From: S010-25 sp964441285
GTDB lineage: Bacteria; Pseudomonadota; Gammaproteobacteria; SZUA-229
Direction: 5' to 3'
Assembly (NCBI GenBank): GCA_964441285.1
Contig: CAYTUK010000001.1
Span: forward strand, 1-64,000
DNA: 64,000 nt
Position numbers and translations under genes: made by a program. The notes below the pieces were generated by a model, which was not told where the DNA came from, did not search any database, and was given only the letters and a program-made list of their open reading frames with translations. How positions within the stretch are numbered: position 1 is the first letter of the stretch; every line of letters begins with the position of its first letter. Positions 53,376 to 62,627 of the stretch are shown in pieces.

Positions 53376-53771
53376 ATGACTAAAATTAACCAGACAGCAG
53401 ATGAATGGAAAGCACTATTAACGGCTGAGCAGTATCGCGTAACGCGCGAAGCGGGAACCGAGGCGGCATTCAGTGGTAAGTTATGTGATAACAAAAATGC
53501 AGGCGTTTATCCGTGTATCTGTTGTGGAGAGGTATTGTTTTCATCGGCAGATAAATATGCGTCCGGTTCCGGCTGGCCGAGTTTCTGGCAAGCAAAAAAT
53601 AATCGAACTTTAACTGAAATCAAAGATGTTACTCATGGCATGGTTCGTGTTGAGGTACGTTGCCCAAAATGCGATGCACACCTTGGCCATGTGTTTGAGG
53701 ACGGCCCGCAACCAACCGGCTTACGTTATTGTATTAACTCGGTATCCCTGGCTTTCGAAGCTAAAAATTAG
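53376..53771 (+). CDS. msrB: Peptide methionine R-sulfoxide reductase
   Basis: Repairs methionine-R-sulfoxide. The 131-residue protein has two zinc CxxC pairs (CICC and CPKC), the GSGWPSF motif and the catalytic cysteine in RYCINSVSL. Repeat copy E starts within ten bases of the stop codon. Confidence 0.96.
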   Translation: MTKINQTADEWKALLTAEQYRVTREAGTEAAFSGKLCDNKNAGVYPCICCGEVLFSSADKYASGSGWPSFWQAKNNRTLTEIKDVTHGMVRVEVRCPKCDAHLGHVFEDGPQPTGLRYCINSVSLAFEAKN

Positions 53772-53777
53772 CCACTG

Positions 53778-53870
53778 ACTAACAGTACAGAGGAAAAGGC
53801 TAGCCATGGTTCAAGACCGTCAGCCGCAGGGATGCGGTGTCGAGTCGACAGGGATGTATTCACCGCGTGT
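53778..53870 (-). repeat. Palindromic repeat, copy E (one end missing)
   Basis: Begins ACTAACAGTACAGAGGAAAAGG, contains the family core TTCAAGACCGTCAGCCGCAGG and GTCGACAGGGATG, and stops recognisably at CACCGCGTGT; the TTACTGAAACG-type end is absent. Opposite orientation to copies B and C. It lies between convergent msrB and arsM, where it could serve as part of the 3' ends. Confidence 0.8.
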
Positions 53871-53915
53871 TAGGTTGCATAGAAACAGGCAACTCAGTCG
53901 GCGAGTTATAGACTG

Positions 53916-54755
53916 CTACGGTTGGTCACTACAACAACAACTGCTGCCACCAGGTTTAACCGCCTCAATGGTGGCGGATAAGACATAATCCTCAACCCCA
54001 CGACCCGGTGCCCAGTCACTAATAAATGCTTTCGATTCGTCTTTTGGGATAATGCGGACTTGCTTAAAACCCTGTTCTTCAAGAATGGACTGTAACTCAC
54101 TGACCTGTGATGCACCGGCCATACAGCCAGAATACAGTGCCAGATCTGTTTTTATCTCATCGGGTAACTCCATGCTTGCGACCACATCGGAAATAGCCAG
54201 GCGGCCACCGGGTTTGAGTACACGGAAGGTTTCAGCAAATACCTGTTTTTTGTCGGGGGATAGATTAATCACACAGTTAGAAATAATAACATCAATCATC
54301 TCATTTGCGACTGGCATATGTTCAATTTCACCCAGTCGAAAGGTAACCTGGATATATTTCCCTTTTACTGCGTTAGCCCTGGCTTTGGAAATCATGGTAG
54401 GGGTCATATCAATGCCGATGACCTGACCTTCTTCGCCGGTTTCTGCAGCCGCCAGAAAACAGTCAAAACCACCACCACTGCCCAGGTCAAGCACTGTTTC
54501 ACCTGGTTGAATACCCGCAATGGCGCGTGGGTTGCCACAACCCAGGCCCATATCGGCACCTTCAGGGACCTGATCAAGATCATCCTGAGTATAACCAAGG
54601 CGGGTGGAAACCAGGGTGTTTATGGCATCATCGCTAGAGACACCACAGCAGCTTGCTTCCGTACCGCAATCATTGCCCTTGTTACTGGCTTCTGCCACCC
54701 TGGAATAACTATCCCTAACTTGTTGACGAATACTATCGGCCTGTTTTTGATCCAT
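53916..54755 (-). CDS. arsM: Arsenite methyltransferase-like protein
   Basis: SAM-dependent methyltransferase that in characterised ArsM proteins methylates trivalent arsenic. From the ATG at 54755, after a GCAGGAGA ribosome-binding site, it is 279 residues. It has a SAM site (VLDLGSGGGFDCFLAA), Cys pair near the start (EASCCGVSS), Cys in ISNCVINLSP and in YSGCMAGA, and a C-terminal CCC run (GGSSCCCSDQP). No arsR, arsC or pump gene is near, so it may be a lone detoxification gene. Confidence 0.88.
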   Translation of the reverse strand: MDQKQADSIRQQVRDSYSRVAEASNKGNDCGTEASCCGVSSDDAINTLVSTRLGYTQDDLDQVPEGADMGLGCGNPRAIAGIQPGETVLDLGSGGGFDCFLAAAETGEEGQVIGIDMTPTMISKARANAVKGKYIQVTFRLGEIEHMPVANEMIDVIISNCVINLSPDKKQVFAETFRVLKPGGRLAISDVVASMELPDEIKTDLALYSGCMAGASQVSELQSILEEQGFKQVRIIPKDESKAFISDWAPGRGVEDYVLSATIEAVKPGGSSCCCSDQP

Positions 54756-54955
54756 TGCTGTTCTCCTGCTGGCATTATCTGAGCTAAATGAATTATTGGT
54801 GAAATATAAAACAAAATATACAGCAGGACAAGAAGCGATTGCTGGTTTGATGCAACCGGCGGTTTTATCCAGCCAAAATGCATGTGCAATCAGCGATGAT
54901 TTGAATATTGCTGTATTATAGCGTTTTATCACTGATTATTTTACGTGGGAGATGC

Positions 54956-55174
54956 ATGACTCAACCGTTAACAGACGAAGAAAGAGAACTGCTGGAGCAG
55001 CGGCTTTATGAGCTAAAATTAGAGCATCGTGACCTTGATGAAGTGATCATACGTCTATCTGGTGAGCCAGATGTTGAGGAGTTGCAACTGAAACGATTTA
55101 AGAAACGCAAACTATTACTAAAGGAAAATATCGCCATAATTACCGATCGTCTTATTCCTGATATTGAGGCGTAA
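54956..55174 (+). CDS. DUF465 (YdcH-like) small protein
   Basis: Small helical protein of 72 residues from the ATG at 54956, after a GGGAG site. It has LEHRDLDEVIIRL and LKRFKKRKLLLKENI, typical of the YdcH/SlyX-like DUF465 family, whose function is unknown. An upstream GTG would extend the frame by 16 residues. Confidence 0.88.
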   Translation: MTQPLTDEERELLEQRLYELKLEHRDLDEVIIRLSGEPDVEELQLKRFKKRKLLLKENIAIITDRLIPDIEA

Positions 55175-55210
55175 CTTCAATTGTATTGTAAGTTTTTTTA
55201 AGAGATTACC

Positions 55211-55774
55211 ATGAATTTTTGTTCTGCCTGCGGCGAAAAAGTAGAATTAGTTATTCCAGAGGGAGATAACCGGGTGCGCTTTGTCTGTGTGCAATGCAGT
55301 GTCATTCATTACCAGAATCCGAAAGTGGTTACCGGCTGTATTGCTGAATGGGAGGATAAAATTCTATTATGCCGCCGTGCTATCGAGCCAAAATATGGCC
55401 TCTGGACATTGCCGGCCGGGTTTATGGAAAATGGAGAGAGTAACCGTGATGGTGCTGCGCGTGAAACATTGGAAGAAGCCAATGCCCAATTAACGAATAT
55501 GACACTGTTCAGTGTTTTCAGTATTGCACATATCAGTCAGATTTATACCCTGTATCGAGCTGATTTGGTTGACGGGAAAGCGAACGCAGGGGTAGAGAGC
55601 CTGGAAGTCGCATTGGTCGATGAAACCCAGATTCCGTGGCAGAAAATTGCTTTTAAAGTGATTGAGGCGAACTTAAGATTATATTATCGAGACAAAGCCG
55701 CAGGTAAATTCACTACCCATTATGGCGAAATTAGTCGATCAAATGATGGTCAGTTTAATATTGAATATTTTTAA
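55211..55774 (+). CDS. Nudix hydrolase with zinc ribbon
   Basis: Pyrophosphohydrolase of 187 residues. The N-terminal zinc ribbon (CSACGEKV...CVQCS) is followed by a Nudix domain with the box GFMENGESNRDGAARETLEEANA abridged to its key GxxxxxE and REtxEE residues. The ribbon is like that of NADH pyrophosphatase NudC, but the protein is shorter. Substrate unclear. It lies 36 bases behind the DUF465 gene. Confidence 0.92.
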   Translation: MNFCSACGEKVELVIPEGDNRVRFVCVQCSVIHYQNPKVVTGCIAEWEDKILLCRRAIEPKYGLWTLPAGFMENGESNRDGAARETLEEANAQLTNMTLFSVFSIAHISQIYTLYRADLVDGKANAGVESLEVALVDETQIPWQKIAFKVIEANLRLYYRDKAAGKFTTHYGEISRSNDGQFNIEYF

Positions 55775-55893
55775 GGCAGATCTCGGAGAATAAGAGCTTG
55801 GCTGATTTTTAAATAATACAAATTATATTGGTTTAGCTGAGGGGTTAAAGCGCAACACTCTGGTATTGGTTTGTCTATGGAGAAAACAGAGTA

Positions 55894-57924
55894 TTAAGAG
55901 TTACTTATAGCTAAATTATTGATGTTTAAACGGTTTCCATCCGGCGCACTAAATCCAAATAGGCGAGAATAAAAATACAGTTCATTATCCAGTGCGGTGC
56001 GAATAGTTTCAGCCTGTCTAAACCCATGTTGTTCACCTTTGAAAAAATGGCTAGCAACGGCAATACCGTTTTTATCCAGCGCAGCAATCATTTCTTCCGC
56101 CTGCTCTTTGGGGACAACACGATCATCCATGCCATGAAAAAAAATAACCGGGCAGCTGAGCTGCTTGCTGTGATAAAGCGGGGAGCGTTGTTGGTAAATA
56201 GTTTTAGCTTCGGGGTAAGGGCCGATTAGCCTGTCGAGGTAATGTGATTCGAATTTGTGTGTATCAGTTACCAGACTTTCGAGCTCAGAAATACCATAAT
56301 AGCTAGCGCCGGCTGAGAATACATTATGAAAAGTCAGCGCACATAAAACCGTATATCCACCAGCACTGCTGCCGCGTATTATTAAACGTTTAGCATCGGC
56401 CAATTCATGCTCGACGGCAAACAGTGCAGCATCGCAACAGTCTTCAACATCCAGTTTCCCCCATTTACCGTTTAAACGACAACGGTATTTACGGCCATAA
56501 CCGCTGCTGCCGCTGTAGTTTACGTCAAGCAGGGCGAAGCCACGCGAAGTCCAATACTGTTTTTTAAGGTCGAGTGCGGTGTCTGTATTTCCTGTTGGGC
56601 CACCATGACAAATAACAATAAGTGGTGGTTTTTCCTGCTTATTAGCGCTGTATAGCGGGTGGGTTGGTGCATAATAATTTGCGTAAATTGTTTGTTGGTG
56701 ACGGTTTTTAAAAGCCAGGGTCTGCGCCTGCGAGAAATAGTCGGTTGATATTGTGAGCCTGGATGAGGCTTTAACGGAATTAAAATTTTTCGGTATAAGG
56801 TTGTTAATGTTTAATATTCCGGTAGATGTGTGCTGAATGATTACAGGGAGCCGAGTTGGTGATGTCCCTATGAATGCAAGCTGGTTTTCATTTGCGGCAA
56901 TAGATGAAAAGTTGTCCCAATGACTTTCTATAGCAGTCTCTGTGATTGAGAGTGTGTCGATAAGAACGAGTGAATGTTTGTTGTTGATTCTGTAATGAGT
57001 GAGCAATTGGGATGCATTGATGAATGCATAACTGGACTGTGCGAACACCCATTGAGGTAAACCGATATCCTGATTATTCGAGGTGATCAGGGTTTGAGTT
57101 TTATCTGTTTCATATCGATAAAGTTGCCACCAACCTGTTTTATCTGAGATAAAATACAGTTGATTATCAGGTGACCAGTCTGGCTGGCAGATCGAGATAT
57201 TGATGCGGCTTTTGATTGAACTTGATTGTACGCCAGCCAGGTGTGTTGTGCGCTGTAGTTCCCCCGATGCATCAATATCAGCACACCAGAGTTCAGTTCC
57301 ATCCCAGGGCATATTAGGCTGATTCCAGCTTAACCAGCAGAGGCGATTGCCGTCTGGATTGATTCTTGGGCTGGCATAAAAATCATAACCCGTACAGATG
57401 GAAGTAACGCTGCCGCTACTCATATTAATGGCAACAATTGAGTTAACTGGTGAGTAGTCATGGCCGGTTTTATGGTTAACTTGCTGTTTACAAATAGGCT
57501 GTTCACACAACCGTTGCTCACAAACTGCAATCAGGCGGTTATGTTGACTATCAAAAATTAAATCAGCGTAGCGGTGGTGTTGATGGTGAGTAATTCGCTG
57601 TATTTTGTGTTGCCTGATACAGTAAATATCCTGGTCTTTATCATTGATAAAATACACGGTGTTGTTGTGAACGCAGTATGCACCACCGCCATATTCATGA
57701 ACGCGTGAGCGTGCACTGTATTGCGTGGGTAAGATATCATCGGTTTTTTTATCGCTAAACTGTACAATAACGCATCGACCCTGTTCCTGTGGTCTGCGTT
57801 CAAGGTAGTAGAGTGAGTGATTACTTAGCTGAACTTCGTCCAGAGATACCGAGTCCGTTACCATAAGCTGGCTGTTAACAGGGGAAGACCAACTGCCGTA
57901 AGGCGCTTGCTGTTTGGGTTTCAT
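55894..57924 (-). CDS. S9 family prolyl oligopeptidase-like peptidase
   Basis: Cytoplasmic serine peptidase, 676 residues. The N-terminal beta-propeller (about 40-400) precedes an alpha/beta-hydrolase domain (about 430-665) with the nucleophile in RGSSAGGYT, Asp in GMDDRVVP and His in GEQHGFRQ. No signal peptide. Its start codon lies 38 bases from repeat copy B, so its promoter must be inside or beside that element. Confidence 0.92.
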   Translation of the reverse strand: MKPKQQAPYGSWSSPVNSQLMVTDSVSLDEVQLSNHSLYYLERRPQEQGRCVIVQFSDKKTDDILPTQYSARSRVHEYGGGAYCVHNNTVYFINDKDQDIYCIRQHKIQRITHHQHHRYADLIFDSQHNRLIAVCEQRLCEQPICKQQVNHKTGHDYSPVNSIVAINMSSGSVTSICTGYDFYASPRINPDGNRLCWLSWNQPNMPWDGTELWCADIDASGELQRTTHLAGVQSSSIKSRINISICQPDWSPDNQLYFISDKTGWWQLYRYETDKTQTLITSNNQDIGLPQWVFAQSSYAFINASQLLTHYRINNKHSLVLIDTLSITETAIESHWDNFSSIAANENQLAFIGTSPTRLPVIIQHTSTGILNINNLIPKNFNSVKASSRLTISTDYFSQAQTLAFKNRHQQTIYANYYAPTHPLYSANKQEKPPLIVICHGGPTGNTDTALDLKKQYWTSRGFALLDVNYSGSSGYGRKYRCRLNGKWGKLDVEDCCDAALFAVEHELADAKRLIIRGSSAGGYTVLCALTFHNVFSAGASYYGISELESLVTDTHKFESHYLDRLIGPYPEAKTIYQQRSPLYHSKQLSCPVIFFHGMDDRVVPKEQAEEMIAALDKNGIAVASHFFKGEQHGFRQAETIRTALDNELYFYSRLFGFSAPDGNRLNINNLAISNS

Positions 57925-57962
57925 TGCGGTGTCGGCTCTTTCTTATAAGATTAATGGTGCGG

Positions 57963-58100
57963 TTATTACTGAAACGAATGCAAAGAGCTAGTCATGGTTA
58001 AAGACACGCGGTGAATCCATCCCTGTCGACTCGACACCCGCATCCCTGTGGCTGACAGTCTTGAACAATAGGTGTCCTTTTTCATCTGTATTGTTAGTAA
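57963..58100 (+). repeat. Palindromic repeat, copy B (full length)
   Basis: 138 bases starting TTATTACTGAAACGAATG and ending CTGTATTGTTAGTAA, with the core GACTCGACACCCGCATCCC and GCTGACAGTCTTGAACAAT. It is in the same orientation as copy C, which begins 62 bases further on. Confidence 0.9.
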
Positions 58101-58162
58101 ATAGTGAAAAATACCACTTAAACAGCTATCCTGATCAGGTAGGTATAAAGTATACAGTAATG

Positions 58163-58298
58163 TTATTACTGAAACGAATGCAAAGGCTACCTATGGTTAA
58201 AGACACGCGGTGAATCCGTCCCTGTAGACTCGACACCCGCATCCCTGCGGCTGACGGTCTTGAACAATAAGTATCTTTTTCATCTGTACTGTTAGTAA
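58163..58298 (+). repeat. Palindromic repeat, copy C (full length, reference copy)
   Basis: 136 bases. The left end TTATTACTGAAACGAATGC and the complement of the right end TTACTAACAGTACAGATG can be aligned, and the arms stay imperfectly complementary inwards through CTATGGTTAAAGAC and GTCTTGAACAATAAG. The core is GTAGACTCGACACCCGCATC. No open reading frame of note. It ends 66 bases before the start of the GGDEF/EAL gene. Confidence 0.9.
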
Positions 58299-58364
58299 GA
58301 CGTTATTAATGAATACATTCGCTATTTTTAGTTATCATTATCACCCGCATAAAGGGATTCTGCT

Positions 58365-61361
58365 ATGTTGTTAGAACTGGCGGGTTTGCTGGTAGCAAGT
58401 GGATTAGTTCTGCTGGTGGTAGGAGCTTTTGTTGCCAGACAATATACGCTGCGATCAAAATTACTCACTGCGTTTCTAATTATTGTATTGATCTCGCTCG
58501 GTGTTCTGGCGCAACTCGATAGCTATATAATGAGTAAAAATCTAACCCAAAGCGCAAACAGGGTGCTGATTACCACAGCAAAAAATTATGCTGAAAAAAT
58601 TGATAGTTTAAATCGACGCAACAGTGAATATATAAAGACCGAGGCAGCGTTGCCTGCAATTGTTCATTTTCTCGTTACAAAAGCTGAACCACCATTTAAT
58701 CGTCAGGCAATTCTGGAAATTTTACGTGCGCTTAAATCTCGTCAGGGGGCAAACATTCTTTCCTATGCGATATTAAATAAAGCGGGAGTGAATATTCTTG
58801 ATACGGATGCTAGCAATATTGGCAAGAATGAAAGTGGTGAATATTATTATCGGGAAATATTGAAAAAAAATACAACTTATCGTTCTTCTATTCTTTTTGG
58901 CAAGCATCAGACTTATCTGGTTTTTAGTAGTGGAATTTATGATCTTTCAGGAAAGTTAATTGGTGTATTACGTGCAGAATACAGTGCCAATATTTTATCA
59001 AATATGTTTGCTAAAATTCAGCGCAGAACGGGGCGAAGTTCTTTTGTAATGCTACTGGATGAAAATAATCTAAGGTTGGTACATAGCCGGCGTAAAAATC
59101 TCACTTATACATTGGCAGCGGCACTAAACAGTAAAAAGCAAAAAACATTACAACAACATCAACGCTTACCTGAAAAAGTCTCATTATTGCATTTTGAGTC
59201 ATCGAGCTGGTTGAAGAAAATAAGAAAAGTTTCTTATGATAGTCCACTTATTAAAAGTCATTATAGTGGTATGGGTGTGGCAGAGTTTGTCTCTGCTGTG
59301 TTTAAGCTGGAAACTGAGCCCTGGAAAATCATTGTTTCGCAACCACTTTCGGTGATACTTGAGCCAGTAACAGCACTAAAGAACAGTGCCTTTGTATTCG
59401 TCAGCATTATTGCTGTTTTTGTTGTGCTATTAGTTCTGGCAACCACACAATTAATTCTTGGACCCATTAAACGTTTAACCAGCGTAGTTAAAAAAATTGC
59501 AGAAGGTGATCTGTCTGCACAGGCAACGGTAGAAGCGAATGATGAAGTGGGTAGTCTGGCAAGCACGTTTAATGAAATGACTCACAGTGTTACCAATTTG
59601 ATTGTTGACCTGGAAGATGAGGTGAATAGCCACAAGTTAACCGCAGACAGTTTAAGGAAATTATCACAGGCGATTGAGCAAAGTCCGGTTTCTGTCATGA
59701 TAACAGATCTTGATGGCGTCATTGAATATGTGAATCCACAGTTATGTAAAATTACAGGTTATAAAGCAGATGAGTTAATCGGGCAGAATCCCCGGATATT
59801 TAAATCCGGGAAAACACCTGTAGTCCATTTTAAAAAACTGTGGAATGCACTTATCTCAGGTCAATCATGGACGGGTGAGCTGTACAATAAAAAGAAAAAT
59901 GGAGGTTTTTTCTGGGAAAACGTGACTGTTTCACCGATAAAAAATACCCATCAGGAAAACACACACTATTTGGCTATTAAAGAGGATATCTCCATACGGA
60001 AAGATTATGAAGAACGAATTTTGTATCAGGCGAGTTACGACAAATTAACAGATCTACCAAATCGTACACTTGCATACGACCGTATTCAGCAGGCAATTGC
60101 CAATGCAGTTCGAGAGAAAAAACATATTGCTGTGCTATATCTGGATTTTGATCACTTTAAAAACATTAATGATACGCTTGGACATAGCGCGGGTGATGAG
60201 TTTTTAAAATGCATGGCCGCCAGATTAAGCGCCTGTGTAAGAGATTTTGATACAGTGGCAAGACTGGGCGGCGATGAATTTCTAATTATGTTAATTGAGG
60301 CTGCAGAGCTGAACAGGGACGATTCAGAGCCATTTGCTGCATCGGTAAAAAGACAGACGAAAAAAATATTACAACGCGTATCACAGTCCTGCATTATTCA
60401 GGATATGGATTTTTCTATTACTGCCAGTATCGGTATCGCTATTTTCCCTGATGATGGTGATGACCCGCATATTTTATTGCGTAACGCCGATACCGCAATG
60501 TATCGCAGTAAGCGCAAGGGTAGAAACACCTACGAAGTCTTTACCACAGAGATGAGTGATATCGTAATGAAGCGAGTCGAGATTGATAACAAGCTTCGTG
60601 GAGCGTTAGAAAATGGTGATTTCTATTTAAAATACCAGACATTGATGGATGCAGGAACACAGCGCATTGTTGGTGCTGAAGCCTTAATACGTTGGGAAGA
60701 TGTCGAACTAGGAGAGGTGTCACCAGAAGAATTTGTGCCGCTGGCAGAAGAAAGTGGTTTGATCGTTGATATTGGTAACTGGGTACTCGATACTGTTTGT
60801 GCGGATATTAAACAATGGCGTTCAACCAATAAGATTGATGGTTTATATGTTGCGGTGAATTTGTCTGCACGTCAGTTTAGAGGCAAAGACATTGTACAGG
60901 ATATTGCAGATACACTTGAGAAATATGATTTGCAGGGAGATTGTCTGGAACTGGAAATTACTGAGCGTTTATTAATGAAAGATGTACCGCATGTTATTGC
61001 AATTCTTGACCAGTTTAAAGCAATGGGGATACGCTTATCGATTGATGATTTTGGCACTGGCTATTCCTCGTTAAGTTATTTAAAACGTTTTCCGTTTGAT
61101 GTTTTGAAGATTGATAAGGCCTTTATAGATGATATTGGTACCGACTCAGGCAGTCAGGCATTATGTGTTGCTATTGTTAATATGGCGCATAGTCTTGGTT
61201 TGGGGATTATTGGTGAAGGGGTGGAGACACAGGCACAGTTTGAATTTTTGCGCGATCGTGGTGCGGAAACTATACAGGGTTATTATGTCAGTAAACCAAT
61301 GAAGAGTGATGCGTTTATGGCATTACTGACAACTTCAGAAAAAGTTGAATTAACGCCGTAA
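58365..61361 (+). CDS. dCache/HAMP/PAS/GGDEF/EAL cyclic di-GMP signalling protein
   Basis: Membrane sensor of 998 residues. Two N-terminal hydrophobic segments and a periplasmic sensory region (about 60-340, dCache-like) lead to another membrane segment (about 345-366), a HAMP domain (about 367-420), a PAS domain (about 435-555), GGDEF (signature at 635-639, GGDEF intact, with an RDFD product-inhibition site five residues before it) and EAL (EAL at 772-774, DDFGTGYSSLSYL intact). Both catalytic sites look competent, so it may make and break cyclic di-GMP. Its stop overlaps the convergent protease gene by 12 bases. Confidence 0.94.
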   Translation: MLLELAGLLVASGLVLLVVGAFVARQYTLRSKLLTAFLIIVLISLGVLAQLDSYIMSKNLTQSANRVLITTAKNYAEKIDSLNRRNSEYIKTEAALPAIVHFLVTKAEPPFNRQAILEILRALKSRQGANILSYAILNKAGVNILDTDASNIGKNESGEYYYREILKKNTTYRSSILFGKHQTYLVFSSGIYDLSGKLIGVLRAEYSANILSNMFAKIQRRTGRSSFVMLLDENNLRLVHSRRKNLTYTLAAALNSKKQKTLQQHQRLPEKVSLLHFESSSWLKKIRKVSYDSPLIKSHYSGMGVAEFVSAVFKLETEPWKIIVSQPLSVILEPVTALKNSAFVFVSIIAVFVVLLVLATTQLILGPIKRLTSVVKKIAEGDLSAQATVEANDEVGSLASTFNEMTHSVTNLIVDLEDEVNSHKLTADSLRKLSQAIEQSPVSVMITDLDGVIEYVNPQLCKITGYKADELIGQNPRIFKSGKTPVVHFKKLWNALISGQSWTGELYNKKKNGGFFWENVTVSPIKNTHQENTHYLAIKEDISIRKDYEERILYQASYDKLTDLPNRTLAYDRIQQAIANAVREKKHIAVLYLDFDHFKNINDTLGHSAGDEFLKCMAARLSACVRDFDTVARLGGDEFLIMLIEAAELNRDDSEPFAASVKRQTKKILQRVSQSCIIQDMDFSITASIGIAIFPDDGDDPHILLRNADTAMYRSKRKGRNTYEVFTTEMSDIVMKRVEIDNKLRGALENGDFYLKYQTLMDAGTQRIVGAEALIRWEDVELGEVSPEEFVPLAEESGLIVDIGNWVLDTVCADIKQWRSTNKIDGLYVAVNLSARQFRGKDIVQDIADTLEKYDLQGDCLELEITERLLMKDVPHVIAILDQFKAMGIRLSIDDFGTGYSSLSYLKRFPFDVLKIDKAFIDDIGTDSGSQALCVAIVNMAHSLGLGIIGEGVETQAQFEFLRDRGAETIQGYYVSKPMKSDAFMALLTTSEKVELTP

Positions 61362-62615
61362 AAATTTTTGGCGGGCAAAACTTAGCCAGAGTGTAATAAG
61401 TAATAGACTTAGTGGCGCAACCTGTCCGCTGCCACCAGAGCTGGGAGAACCAGTCACCGATGGAATAGGTGAACGCAGGTTACCGCTGCCCCGATTTGTA
61501 TTTTTAGGTATAGCCGTTAAACCGTTGCTGTTAAAATTGATGTGAATGGTTTCACTGTTCTTTATTGTAATAACATTGCCAGTGCTCGGAGTTCCCGTTT
61601 GATAGCTGACAGCATTAATGGGAAAGGGTGGTTGGAAGGATTTATCAAAGGCAGTGTTAGCGTAGGGGCCAACACCTGAGCCTGCAGTAAATTCAGGATT
61701 AATTGAATTGGCATGCAAGGTGTAATCGCCTGCGGGTACAAACAACTGATAAAAACCATTGTTGTTGCGTAAGTAATCGGACACGGTGCTATAGGCTTTA
61801 CCCGTTTTAATGTTTTGTGCCCAGATATTTGCGCCTAATATCGCTTTTCCAGTCGGGTCAACAAAAAAGCCATTAATTTCCCCGTAGTGCTGTTTGATAT
61901 CTGCAGTGGGATATAATGCCGAAACTGCGCTTATATCATCGGCATGTAATGTCGCTGTCTGACGACAGATAAAAGGGTACATTACGGCATACTGGTCAGG
62001 TAGCCGGGTTGTACAGAAAGCCGGGTAGCCGGTAGCGCGCTCACTATCGGTAATATTTGTCTGGGTATGATCCAGGCCAATAAAATGTCCCAGTTCATGC
62101 GTAATAATTAATTTGAAATCAAGCGCGGTGATGCCCGGCAAACTTTTTCCGTTAATAATAACGTAACCGTTGATATAATGGCCATTCTGAGTAAAACGTG
62201 ATACCGCTAAACCGACTGTGTTGTTGCTTTGTTGTTTGCCAAGAAAGGCGTTAATAATGCTGCCATCAGTATCATAGACAACGGGATTTAATCCATTGCT
62301 GGGTTTTGTCAGGTATTGTTGGTAGTTGCTAAGGTTTATATCGACAGGGATATCGGCCCCCTGCGACAATAAAATGGTTGATGTCGGCACCTTGTTCCAC
62401 AGTGCAAAAGCTTGTTGCATTAAGGTATCGGCGGCCTTATTACTGGTTGAACCCAGGTTGCCAGTTTCAATATTAAAGACAATGTGGGGATTGCTGTAAG
62501 TGACCGGAGTGTGTCCCCCAGGGCCGCCAACAGTTAGTGGGCCACCTGCGATAGCAGCATTGGTATAAAGTAGGACGAGCGGGAAAAGGTAGTTCCACTT
62601 AAGTAAGTAAGACAT
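61350..62615 (-). CDS. Secreted matrixin-like metalloprotease with GlyGly-CTERM-like tail
   Basis: 421 residues. A signal peptide (ending near AIAGG) is followed by a metzincin domain with the zinc site HELGHFIGLDH at 173-183 and a Met-turn YAVMYP, then a carboxypeptidase-regulatory-like beta domain (about 235-350). The tail has a Gly/Ser-rich hinge, a hydrophobic stretch and a final ARQKFLRR, resembling GlyGly-CTERM sorting signals. No rhombosortase gene is in the window. Upstream by 12 bases is an unrecognised secreted protein, presumably one operon. Confidence 0.85.
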   Translation of the reverse strand: MSYLLKWNYLFPLVLLYTNAAIAGGPLTVGGPGGHTPVTYSNPHIVFNIETGNLGSTSNKAADTLMQQAFALWNKVPTSTILLSQGADIPVDINLSNYQQYLTKPSNGLNPVVYDTDGSIINAFLGKQQSNNTVGLAVSRFTQNGHYINGYVIINGKSLPGITALDFKLIITHELGHFIGLDHTQTNITDSERATGYPAFCTTRLPDQYAVMYPFICRQTATLHADDISAVSALYPTADIKQHYGEINGFFVDPTGKAILGANIWAQNIKTGKAYSTVSDYLRNNNGFYQLFVPAGDYTLHANSINPEFTAGSGVGPYANTAFDKSFQPPFPINAVSYQTGTPSTGNVITIKNSETIHINFNSNGLTAIPKNTNRGSGNLRSPIPSVTGSPSSGGSGQVAPLSLLLITLWLSFARQKFLRR

Positions 62616-62627
62616 AAAAAATAGCCG

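Noticed and set aside
57963..58298. Two similar direct repeats with a 62-base spacer, considered as a CRISPR remnant
   Set aside because: Units are about 137 bp and palindromic over their whole length, also occur singly elsewhere in both orientations, and no cas gene is present.
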